Position numbers and translations under genes: made by a program. Shown piece after piece: positions 34,519 through 42,663 of a stretch of 45,888 bases of DNA. Source of the stretch: Piscinibacter caeni (GTDB taxonomy: Bacteria; Pseudomonadota; Gammaproteobacteria; Burkholderiales; Burkholderiaceae_C); the NCBI GenBank assembly GCA_003265685.1, contig QJOU01000079.1, positions 1 to 45,888 of the forward strand, in the 5' to 3' direction. Positions within the stretch are counted from its first letter, which is position 1; each line of letters begins with the position of its first letter. The notes beneath the pieces are model-generated. The model ran no database searches. It was given only the letters and a program-made list of their open reading frames with translations, and had not been told where the DNA came from.

Positions 34519-35184
34519 TCAGAAGAAGTAGGAGACGCCCGTGGTCAGCTCGAGGTGGTTGCGGCGGGCGTCGTCGCCGAGGATGTCGAGCTTGAGGATG
34601 TGGTCGCGCAGGTCGACCTGCACGCCGAAGCGGTCGTGGAACATGACCCGCATGCCCAGGCCGACGTTGATGGTCTGGCGCTTCAGGTCGCCGCGGCCGG
34701 TGTTGAACTTCGTGCTGCCGACGCCGGCCATCAGGTAGACCTGCGAGGCGAAGGCGCGGTTGCGACCGACGAACACCTCGCCCGGCAGCACGTTCCATCC
34801 GGCCGAGAGGTTGTAGTAGGCCAGCGGCTCGTTGCGGCTGGGCAGCGGGCCGCTGTCCGGGAAGATGTTGCGGAAGGCCTCGTCGCTGATCTTGGTGCGC
34901 CCGTAGGTGCCCTGCACGAAGAAGTCCTCGGTGATGTGGTAGCCCAGGCGCAGGCCGCCCACCGCACTGGAGCCGAAGTTCTCGGTCGCGTACAGGCCGC
35001 CGTAGAGGCCGATCTCGAAGTCCTTGGACGGGAACTTGGGCAGGCGCAGCTCGCGCCGCTCGACCTCCGGCTGGATCACCTGCTCGTTGGACGGCTGCTG
35101 CGGTGCCGTCTGGGCCAGGGCGGCCGGGCCGGCCAGCGCGAGCAGCGCGGCGGCGAGGACTGTGCGTGCTTGTTGTTGTCGCAT
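34519..35184 (-). CDS. Outer-membrane beta-barrel protein
   Basis: 221 residues. Signal peptide (cleavage near ALA-QT, 24), then a DFEIGLYGGLYATENFG start and strands ending TTGVSYFF with C-terminal Phe, the outer-membrane insertion signature. About eight strands are likely. It forms a pair with the SH3-barrel protein encoded 4 bp upstream. Confidence 0.8.
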   Translation of the reverse strand: MRQQQARTVLAAALLALAGPAALAQTAPQQPSNEQVIQPEVERRELRLPKFPSKDFEIGLYGGLYATENFGSSAVGGLRLGYHITEDFFVQGTYGRTKISDEAFRNIFPDSGPLPSRNEPLAYYNLSAGWNVLPGEVFVGRNRAFASQVYLMAGVGSTKFNTGRGDLKRQTINVGLGMRVMFHDRFGVQVDLRDHILKLDILGDDARRNHLELTTGVSYFF

Positions 35185-35188
35185 GGCG

Positions 35189-35965
35189 TCAGAAGAAGAA
35201 GGACAGGCCGGCCGCGATGGCGCGGTATTCGGTCGAGCGCGTGTCGGAGACGAACGCGGTGTAGATCGAGTAGTCTGCCCGCAGCATGAAGCGCTCGGTG
35301 AGGTAATAGCGCACGCCGAGGGACGCATTGGCGAGCTTCGCGTCGGTCGGCGTCGCATCCACCAGGCTGGCGTTGGGGATGTTCTTGAACTTGCCGAAGC
35401 CGATCGCGAAGAACGGCGAGATGCGCTGGTCCGACCAGGGCTCGGCCTGCACGTTCAGGTGCCAGAAGTCGGAGCCGGAGAACTTGCCCTGCACCTGGCC
35501 GACGGTCAGCTCGGCGCCCAGCGTGTCGGCGAAGCGGTAGCCCAGCCAGACCTTGAGCATCGGCTCGGATTCGAACTTGCCCCAGCCCGCGCCGAGTTCG
35601 ACCTTGCGGCGCAGGTAGTCGTCCAGCAGCACGTCGCGGAAGCTCTTCGAGACGCCGGCCTCGGTCATCGTGCTCTCGAGCTGGCGGCGCTGCACCCAGC
35701 CCTCGCGGCCGTTCTCGGTGCGCACCTTGAACCAGTCGGTGAAGCGCAGCTCGATGACGATCCATTCGTCGCGCGCGGCGACATGGTGGATCGGGTAGCC
35801 GCGCCCGGGGCCGGTGCGCATCTCGATGTAGGGCTCGGTGATGCGCACGCGCTCGATGCGCGGGGCCTCGTCCTCGGCCCGGGCCGGCGCGGCGGCCAGC
35901 AGGCCGACGGCCAGCGCGCCTGCGGCGAGCAGCCCGGACACCAGGCTCGGTCTCGGGCGGCTCAT
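35189..35965 (-). CDS. SH3-domain / outer-membrane beta-barrel protein
   Basis: 258 residues: signal peptide to ARA (30), a bacterial SH3 domain (about 38-98) with YIEMRTGPGRGYPI and WFKVRTENGREGWVQ, then a beta-barrel ending in FFF. SH3 domains of this type often bind peptidoglycan, so it may tie a small barrel to the wall. Its ATG overlaps the previous stop by 4 bp. Confidence 0.82.
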   Translation of the reverse strand: MSRPRPSLVSGLLAAGALAVGLLAAAPARAEDEAPRIERVRITEPYIEMRTGPGRGYPIHHVAARDEWIVIELRFTDWFKVRTENGREGWVQRRQLESTMTEAGVSKSFRDVLLDDYLRRKVELGAGWGKFESEPMLKVWLGYRFADTLGAELTVGQVQGKFSGSDFWHLNVQAEPWSDQRISPFFAIGFGKFKNIPNASLVDATPTDAKLANASLGVRYYLTERFMLRADYSIYTAFVSDTRSTEYRAIAAGLSFFF

Positions 35966-36588
35966 TGGGTCAGGCAGTTGCCGTTGGCGACGTCGCCCCC
36001 CTCGAAGAGGTTGGCTGCGGCGGCACCGAACTCGTCCTGCCCGACCGGCATCGGGTGGCTGATCCAGTAGGCGAAGACCTTGGCGTTCGGGTCGTCGGCG
36101 CTCTCGAAGATCAGGCCGCCGCCATGCAGCGTGCCGCGCACCATCGGCTTGTTGAGCATGCGGCTCTCGGTGGGGGCGCCGATCACGGTGGAAGCCTGCG
36201 ACGAGTAGAAGCTGACGTAGATCGGCGCGGCGCGGATCTCGTCGGCCCGCGCGCTCAGGTCGGCGGTGAGGTTGGCGATGTCCGGCGCGGCGCCGATCAG
36301 GCGCAGCGCGCCGCCGGTGCCGGTGGAGTTGTCGTGGCAGCCGTTGTTCGCGCAGGTGGCGATCGACGCCTGGCCGTTCTGGCGGATCGTCAGTTGCGCC
36401 AGCAGGATCGGGTTGATGCAGCGCTGGAAGTAGGCGAACGACAGCTTCTGCCCCGACTGGCCCGGCGGGTTCTGGATGTCCGGCGGGTTCGACAGGGGAC
36501 TGCCGCCGCCGCAGGCCGCGAGCAAAAGCGCGGCGGCCGAGGCCGCCGCGGCTTGCCGCGCAGGGGAAAGGCGCGAACGAAGCGTCAT
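35962..36588 (-). CDS. Lipoprotein with CX4CH haem-like motif
   Basis: 208 residues from ATG 36588, which overlaps the previous stop (ATGA); an ATG 2 codons upstream is also possible. Lipobox LLAAC (Cys26). Cys57 in YFQRCINPIL and then C79-ANNG-C84-H85 form a motif with four residues between cysteines, not the usual two. The layout resembles small cytochrome-like domains. Haem attachment is unproven. Confidence 0.75.
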   Translation of the reverse strand: MTLRSRLSPARQAAAASAAALLLAACGGGSPLSNPPDIQNPPGQSGQKLSFAYFQRCINPILLAQLTIRQNGQASIATCANNGCHDNSTGTGGALRLIGAAPDIANLTADLSARADEIRAAPIYVSFYSSQASTVIGAPTESRMLNKPMVRGTLHGGGLIFESADDPNAKVFAYWISHPMPVGQDEFGAAAANLFEGGDVANGNCLTQ

Positions 36589-39578
36589 GGGCATCCGCCG
36601 GAGATCCAGGTCCGGATGGTGTTGTAGTTGGTGCCGTTGGCCGGCAGCGGCACCGGCGCGCTGGCCGCCCCGGCCGGGTGCGGAGCCGTCGACGGCCGCG
36701 CCAGCAGCGCGTTGCTCTCCGGCGCGCAGGTGTTCGAGATCATCGACAGCGTGACGTTGAAGTCACCCTCCTCGCTGCCGGTCAGCACGAAGCGGTTGTT
36801 GCGGAACTGCGTCGCCGTCTGGGCCGCGCCCGAGCTGCCCACCGGCTGGTGGCAGGAGGCGCAGTCGGCCTGCAGGATCGGCAGCACGTTGGCAACGAAG
36901 GCCTCTTCGCTGAGCCTGGCGAGCTGCACCGGGCTGCCGTCGGCGTTCAGGTCGTTGTAGTACTGGCCGCCCAGGTCGACCCACTCGGTGACGAGCCGCT
37001 TCTCGGCCTTGTTCAGCATGGTCGAGTGGTCCACCGTCGTCGGCGTCGGGTGTGCGGTGCGCGCCGCGGCACTCGACTTCAGCGTCTGGCCGAACAGGAT
37101 CTCGATCAGCCGGCTGGAGCGGGCCAGGCCCTGCGCATTGCCGGCGTCGGTCTCCACCAGCGCGGCGCCGCGCACGATCTCCGGCACGCCGTCGCGGATC
37201 TGCGTCACCGGCAGGCCGGTGGCCTCGTCGATCACCGGGTCGCCGAGCACCAGTTCCTCGTAGGAGACCAGCCGGCCGGTGCCGGCGGTGGTGCCCTGCA
37301 GGCTCAGCGCCTCGGTGTCGGCGTGGCAGGTGGTGCAGGTCTGGGTGCCGTTGGGGCCGCGCACGCGGCTCCAGATCGGCTGGATGTGCGTCGGGTAGTT
37401 GATCAGCCCGCGCGCCGGCACCGCGGTGGCCAGGTCGTCCGCCGGGTTGGTGTTGCCGGTGTACTTGATCTCGATGGACGGACGCGCCGTCACGCCCGGG
37501 TGGCTGGTGTCGGCCCACACGTCGGTGAAGATCATGTCGGGCTTCAGGTTGATCAGGTCCGGCGTGGCCGGATCGTTGGTGCGCAGGTTGGCCATGGTCT
37601 GGCCCGGCGTGTGCTGGGCCACCAGCGCCGGGTTCAGACCGGCCGGCAGCGCGTCGGCGGTCGCGCCGGTGTTGATCGAGGCGCCGCGGCGCGGGCTGTG
37701 GCAGCCGTCGCAGGTGCGGCGCTCGCCCGGGCGGACCTGGATCCAGTTCAGGTGGGTCTGCAGGCCGCGGCCCTGCGCGTCGGTGATCACCAGCGCGAGC
37801 GGGGTGTCGGCCGGTACCTTCATCCGGAACGAGCCGTCCGGCTCGATCGGCGCATAGCCGAGGATCTGCTGCGGCTCGAAGTCGGTCTCGCCGATCGCCT
37901 CGCGCATGCCGCTCATGCCGGCCTGCGGCGCGACGGCGCGGATGGCCCGCACGAAGCGCGCCGGCGAGCAATGCCAGGCGGCGTCGGTGGGCGTCTTCAT
38001 GCGCACCAGGTCGGCGATCCGGGCGCGGGTCTCGGTCGGGTCGGTCTCGCCCGAGGTCGACCGCGTCGCGATGCCGGCGTCACAGCCGGCCGGCAGGTCG
38101 GCCGCGGCGATCACCGGTTCACCCATGCGCTGCAGGCCGTCGGTGTCGTAGATGCTGCGCACCTCGAGCAGGCCGAGGTCCTGCGCGGCCAGCGCCGGGT
38201 CGACGCTGGTGGGTTCGACCACGTTCGGCCGGTCGCGCTTCTGCAGCGCGATCGGGTCGGTGTACATGAAGCCGGCCGACGGGCTGGCCACGTTCAGCCA
38301 GGTCTGCTTGGCCGGGTCGTACATGTAGATCGCGTAGGCCGCCGGTGCGTTGTCCTGCACCGAGTCAGCGGCGACCTCCTCGCGGGTGCGCTCGCCGTCC
38401 TGCAGGCGCGCGCGTTCCGCGTCGGTCAGGTTGGCGCAGGGGATCACCTGGCCGTCACGCGTCACCGTGCAGGGCCGGTAGGCCACCAGCACGCGGTCGG
38501 TGCCGTCCCACAGCGGGAACGGGGTGGTGATGCGGCCGAACTGCGACAGCCCGCGGTTCTGGTTCAGCGGCTCGGGCGTCACCTCGACCTGGCCGGCGAC
38601 CGAGGCGGGGTTCTTCGTCGCCGGGGTGTTGTTCTCGGAGTAGTTCTTCGCGTCGATGAACATCAGCGAGCCGCCCTCCTGCGTGCGCGACAGCGCCATC
38701 AGCGAGGACGACACCTGGCCGGCGTACTTGCCCTTCGGGTCCATGTCGCGCGGGTGCAGGAAGCTGTTGCCCGGGCTGTGCGCGCCGTAGAGCACGAACA
38801 TGTCGGTGCCGTCGGGCTTGACGCGGAAGATCGCGAAGCGATTGCGCATGCCCACGTGTTCCCAGCGCGAGAACATGATGTCGCCGTTCGGGCGCACCAC
38901 CGGGTTGCGGTCGTGGCTCTGGTTCGACGAGATCTGGGTGATGTTGCCGCCCTCGTCGTCCATCGTGTGCAGGTTGATCACCGACTCGCGCTCGTACTCG
39001 TCCAGCGCGAGGATGGTGCGGCCGCCCTGCACGGTGCGGGTCTTGGTCTGGCGGTTCGACGAGAACACGAAGCCCCCGCCGGGCAGGTAGGCCGGGTCGA
39101 CGTCGTCGAACTGGTTCGAGTTCGTGACCCGACGCAGCTTGCCGCCGGCGAAGCCGCCGGTCGTCATGTCGTATTCCCAGATGTTCCAGCGGCCCGTGCA
39201 GGCGGCCGCGCCGTCGATCGTCGAGGTGTTGTCGCTCGGGCACTTGAGCGCGAAGACGACCTTCTTGCCGTCGTACGAGACCTCGGGGTCGGACGCGTCG
39301 CCCCGGCCCTGGGTGATGGCCGCGGTGATGTTGTGCTCGGTGGCCGACGGCGAGGACTTCTCGCGGATCATCAGGTCGCCGCCCGGGGCACTGTTGGTGC
39401 CGTCGGTCGGGTTCATCGACAGCGCCGTCGAGCGCTTCACGTAGGCCAGCGGCACGTCGCCGTTGACGGTCACGCCCTCCGAGTCGCTGCCGCCGGAGCA
39501 AGCGGCGAGCACCGCCAGCAGCAGCACGGCCAGCGCCGCAGGCAGCGGCGATCGGATCCTCAGGTTCAGGTTCTTCAT
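36585..39578 (-). CDS. Tri-haem beta-propeller lipoprotein, HZS-alpha-like
   Basis: 997 residues, GAGGAGG site before the ATG, lipobox LAAC (Cys27). A PD40-type propeller (about 60-470) has motifs such as PEVSYDGKKVVFALK and PNGDIMFSRW. A segment at about 570-630 (EPDGSFRMKVPADTPLAL, RPGERRTCDGCH) matches the hydrazine synthase alpha middle-domain style. Three CXXCH haem sites: 623-627, 748-752, 906-910. No other anammox genes are present, so it is more likely an electron-transfer or oxidoreductase lipoprotein. Confidence 0.83.
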   Translation of the reverse strand: MKNLNLRIRSPLPAALAVLLLAVLAACSGGSDSEGVTVNGDVPLAYVKRSTALSMNPTDGTNSAPGGDLMIREKSSPSATEHNITAAITQGRGDASDPEVSYDGKKVVFALKCPSDNTSTIDGAAACTGRWNIWEYDMTTGGFAGGKLRRVTNSNQFDDVDPAYLPGGGFVFSSNRQTKTRTVQGGRTILALDEYERESVINLHTMDDEGGNITQISSNQSHDRNPVVRPNGDIMFSRWEHVGMRNRFAIFRVKPDGTDMFVLYGAHSPGNSFLHPRDMDPKGKYAGQVSSSLMALSRTQEGGSLMFIDAKNYSENNTPATKNPASVAGQVEVTPEPLNQNRGLSQFGRITTPFPLWDGTDRVLVAYRPCTVTRDGQVIPCANLTDAERARLQDGERTREEVAADSVQDNAPAAYAIYMYDPAKQTWLNVASPSAGFMYTDPIALQKRDRPNVVEPTSVDPALAAQDLGLLEVRSIYDTDGLQRMGEPVIAAADLPAGCDAGIATRSTSGETDPTETRARIADLVRMKTPTDAAWHCSPARFVRAIRAVAPQAGMSGMREAIGETDFEPQQILGYAPIEPDGSFRMKVPADTPLALVITDAQGRGLQTHLNWIQVRPGERRTCDGCHSPRRGASINTGATADALPAGLNPALVAQHTPGQTMANLRTNDPATPDLINLKPDMIFTDVWADTSHPGVTARPSIEIKYTGNTNPADDLATAVPARGLINYPTHIQPIWSRVRGPNGTQTCTTCHADTEALSLQGTTAGTGRLVSYEELVLGDPVIDEATGLPVTQIRDGVPEIVRGAALVETDAGNAQGLARSSRLIEILFGQTLKSSAAARTAHPTPTTVDHSTMLNKAEKRLVTEWVDLGGQYYNDLNADGSPVQLARLSEEAFVANVLPILQADCASCHQPVGSSGAAQTATQFRNNRFVLTGSEEGDFNVTLSMISNTCAPESNALLARPSTAPHPAGAASAPVPLPANGTNYNTIRTWISGGCP

Positions 39579-39604
39579 CTTCGCCTCCTCTGTACCGTTA
39601 CGGC

Positions 39605-40609
39605 TCACTGCCGCTGCGCCTGCGCGCCCAGCAGACCCGACGAGTAATGCAGCGCTCCCGCCGCATCCACGATCACGGCATCGACGCCGGGCTGCGACTC
39701 GACCAATCGCAATCCGTCTTCGACGCCGAGCACGAACACACTCTTGGACAGCCCCTCGCTGGTCAGCCCGTCGGCGGCCAGGATGGTGACGCTGCGCACG
39801 CGGTCGGGGCTGCGGCCGCTGCGCGGGTCGATCAGGTGGTGGTGGCGCACGCCGTCGCGCTCGAACCAGCGCTCGTAGTCGCCCGAGGTGGAGATCGCGA
39901 CGTCCTCGAGCGGCAGCACGGCCACGATGCCGGCGGCGTCGCGCGGGTCGCGGATCGCCACCGTCCAGGGCCGGCCGCGCCGGTCGCCCAGGATGTGGCT
40001 GTCGCCGCCGGCCGAGACCATCGCGTGGCGGATGCCGTGGCGGCGCAGGATCGCCACGCCGTTGTCCACCGCGTGGCCCTTGGCGAAGCCGCCCAGGTCG
40101 ATGCGCATGCCGCGCCGGCCGAAGCGCAGGCTGCGCGTGCGCTCGTCCAGCTGCAGGTGCTGCCAGCCGATCAGCGCGCGCGCCTGCTCGCGCTGCGCCT
40201 CGCTGGGCGCCGTGCCGCTGCGGTAGTCGTACAGCGCGCCGACCGAGGCATAGGTGATATCGAAGGCGCCGCCGGACAGGCGCGAGAAGGCGATCGCCTG
40301 CTGCAGCAGGCCCCACATCTCGTCGGACAGGCGCACCGGCGCGTCGGCCGCGTCGCGGTTGATGCGCGACAGCTCGGACTGCGGCTTGTGCGGGCTCATC
40401 GCCCAGTCGATGCGGTGCATCTCCTGCATCACCGCGTCGATCGCGGCCTCGCCGGCGCGGCGCTCGTCGCACCACAGCTCGACGCGGATCGCGGTGCCCA
40501 TGATGGCCTCGTCGCGCGCCAGCCAGCCGCCCGCTTCGCGGACGGACTCGGCCACCGCCGCGGGACGCGGCGGGCTGCGACGCAAGGCGCTGGACAGACC
40601 GAAGAGCAT
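39605..40609 (-). CDS. apbE: ApbE-family FAD:protein FMN transferase
   Basis: 334 residues from ATG 40609; a start at 40690 (361 aa) is possible. IDLGGFAKGHAVD, VSAGGDSHILG, STSGDYERWFE and HHHLIDPRSGRSP are the ApbE motifs for FAD and Mg binding and FMN transfer to a Thr or Ser. First gene of the 17-gene operon, 26 bp before the haem lipoprotein. No signal peptide is clear with the chosen start. Confidence 0.88.
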   Translation of the reverse strand: MLFGLSSALRRSPPRPAAVAESVREAGGWLARDEAIMGTAIRVELWCDERRAGEAAIDAVMQEMHRIDWAMSPHKPQSELSRINRDAADAPVRLSDEMWGLLQQAIAFSRLSGGAFDITYASVGALYDYRSGTAPSEAQREQARALIGWQHLQLDERTRSLRFGRRGMRIDLGGFAKGHAVDNGVAILRRHGIRHAMVSAGGDSHILGDRRGRPWTVAIRDPRDAAGIVAVLPLEDVAISTSGDYERWFERDGVRHHHLIDPRSGRSPDRVRSVTILAADGLTSEGLSKSVFVLGVEDGLRLVESQPGVDAVIVDAAGALHYSSGLLGAQAQRQ

Positions 40610-40916
40610 GGACGACCCTGTTTCCCTGAGCGTGGAGCGGAACTTCCTGGCCCCGGACCGGATCGCAACCGCGTCAAGCCCGAAGCTCATTGGCGGCGCA
40701 TCTTCAAGCCTTGATGCTCGGAAAATGCGTCAAAACTTGGCAAACGGCGAAATCGTTACACGCGGTCGCACAAGAAATCGTGACTGGCCGCGCCAGCCCG
40801 GCGGTAAGTGATTCAGATGTGTTCAATCGCTACGGCCGTCGCGCATTGACAACGCGCAAGTCGGCGTCCGCCGCCCGCGGCCAGCATCCGTGGTTGGCCC
40901 TGCCACCTCACCGCCC
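40610..40916. promoter_or_regulatory. Divergent intergenic region between apbE operon and phaC
   Basis: 307 bp, the AT-richest part of the area. It must hold promoters for both the 17-gene operon and phaC. A TTGACA lies at 40846-40851 on the plus strand but no -10 is visible at 17 bp. On the minus strand TTTTGACGCATTTT is a -35 candidate. Nothing firmer is seen. Confidence 0.4.
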
Positions 40917-42659
40917 ATGCCCGAGCCGTCCTCCCCCAGCGCTGCCTCGCCGGCCTTCGACCTGCCGCTGAAATCCGCCATCGGTCGCGCCACGCACGGC
41001 ATCTCGCCGATCGCGGTGGGCAGCGCGCTGTTCGACTGGGCCGCGCACCTGGCGCTGTCGCCGGGCAAGCAGCTCGAGCTGAGCGAAAGCGCGCTGCGCC
41101 AGTCGATGCGCTGGTGGCTGTGGTGGCAAGCCACCGCGATGGGCCAGGGCACCGACGGCGCGGCGCCCGCCCCGCACGACCCGCGCTTCGCCCACCCGGC
41201 CTGGCAGCCGCTGCCCTGGCAGGCGATGGCACAGGGCTTCCTGCTGTGCGAGGACTGGTGGCAGCAGGCCACGCACGGCGTGCGCGGCGTGTCGGCGCAT
41301 CACGAGCAGGTGGCCGCGTTCGTCGCGCGCCAGGCGCTGGACATGGTCTCGCCGTCCAACGCCGTGGCACTCAACCCCGAGGTGCTGCAGGAGACCTGGC
41401 GCACCGGCGGCATGAACCTCGCACAGGGCGCGGCCAACTGGTGGCGCGACGCGGCCGCGGTGTGGTCCGACGGCAAGCCCAAGGACGCGGAGAAGTTCCT
41501 GCCCGGCCAGGCGGTCGCGCTGACGCCCGGCAAGGTGGTGTTCCGCAACCGGCTGATCGAGCTGATCCAGTACGCGCCGGCCACGCCCAAGGTGCACCCC
41601 GAGCCGCTGCTGATCGTGCCGTCCTGGATCATGAAGTACTACATCCTCGACCTCGCGCCGCACAACTCGCTGGTGCGCTGGTTGGTCGCGCAGGGCCACA
41701 CGGTGTTCATGATCTCCTGGCTCAACCCGGGCCCGCAGGACCGCGACCTGGCCATGGAGGACTACGTCGAGCTCGGCGTGCTGGCCGCGCTCGACGCGGT
41801 GCAGCGGGCCCTGCCCGGGCGCGGCATCCACGCCGCCGGCTACTGCCTGGGCGGCACGCTGCTGGCGATGGCCGCGGCGGCGCTGGCGCGCGACGACGGC
41901 ACGGCACTGAAGTCGCTCTCGCTGCTGGCCGCGCAGATCGACTTCGAGGAGCCCGGCGAGCTGGGCCTGTTCATCGACGAGAGCCAGGTCGCCTTCCTCG
42001 AGGACGTGATGGCCGAACACGGCGGGCTGGACGGGCGCCAGATGGCCGGGGCGTTCGCACTGATCAACTCGAAGGACCTGGTCTGGTCCAAGCTCGTGCA
42101 CGAGTACCTGATGGGCGCGCAGACGCCGCTGACCGAACTGCGCGCCTGGAATGCGGATGCGACGCGCATGCCCGCGCGCATGCACGGCGAGTACCTGCGC
42201 GGCCTGTACCTGCACAACGACCTGGCCGAGGGCCGCTGGCGCGTGCGCGGCCGGCCGGTGGCGGTGCAGGACATCCGCCTGCCGGTGTTCTGCGTCGCCA
42301 CCGAGCGCGACCATGTCTCGCCGTGGCGCTCGGTCTACAAGATCCACCTGCTGAGCGACACCGAGGTCGACTTCGTGCTGACCAGCGGTGGCCACAACGT
42401 GGGCATCGTCAACCCGCCCGAGGGGCCCGGAGCCTTCGCCGGCGCGAGCTACCGGCGCGTGCTGCGCCGGCGCGGCGATGCCTACCAGGACCCGCAGGAC
42501 TGGCTCGACACCGCGCCGCAGCACAAGGGCTCGTGGTGGACGGCCTGGCAGGGCTGGCTGGCCGGGCGCTCCGGCGCGCCGGTGAAGCCGCCCGCCATCG
42601 GCGGCGGCGTGCTCAAGCCGCTGGACGACGCGCCCGGTCGCTACGTCATGCAGACTTGA
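40917..42659 (+). CDS. phaC: Class I-type poly(3-hydroxyalkanoate) synthase
   Basis: 580 residues. The catalytic triad is Cys310 in the lipase-box-like GYCLGGT, Asp465 in TERDHVSPW and His493 in SGGHNVGIVN, matching C. necator-type spacing. WIMKYYILDLAPHNSLVRWL is the conserved core. It polymerises hydroxyacyl-CoA into storage granules. ATG 40917 is preferred to a GTG at 40890. No phaA, phaB or phaP is adjacent; the Pat-like gene follows after 4 bp. Confidence 0.92.
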   Translation: MPEPSSPSAASPAFDLPLKSAIGRATHGISPIAVGSALFDWAAHLALSPGKQLELSESALRQSMRWWLWWQATAMGQGTDGAAPAPHDPRFAHPAWQPLPWQAMAQGFLLCEDWWQQATHGVRGVSAHHEQVAAFVARQALDMVSPSNAVALNPEVLQETWRTGGMNLAQGAANWWRDAAAVWSDGKPKDAEKFLPGQAVALTPGKVVFRNRLIELIQYAPATPKVHPEPLLIVPSWIMKYYILDLAPHNSLVRWLVAQGHTVFMISWLNPGPQDRDLAMEDYVELGVLAALDAVQRALPGRGIHAAGYCLGGTLLAMAAAALARDDGTALKSLSLLAAQIDFEEPGELGLFIDESQVAFLEDVMAEHGGLDGRQMAGAFALINSKDLVWSKLVHEYLMGAQTPLTELRAWNADATRMPARMHGEYLRGLYLHNDLAEGRWRVRGRPVAVQDIRLPVFCVATERDHVSPWRSVYKIHLLSDTEVDFVLTSGGHNVGIVNPPEGPGAFAGASYRRVLRRRGDAYQDPQDWLDTAPQHKGSWWTAWQGWLAGRSGAPVKPPAIGGGVLKPLDDAPGRYVMQT

Positions 42660-42663
42660 GCGC

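Noticed and set aside
36585-39578. Anammox-type hydrazine synthesis
   Set aside because: Only an HZS-alpha-like segment is present. HzsB/C, hydrazine dehydrogenase and other anammox genes are absent.
40846-40874. Sigma-70 promoter for phaC
   Set aside because: TTGACA is present but the region 17 bp on is GC-rich with no -10 hexamer.
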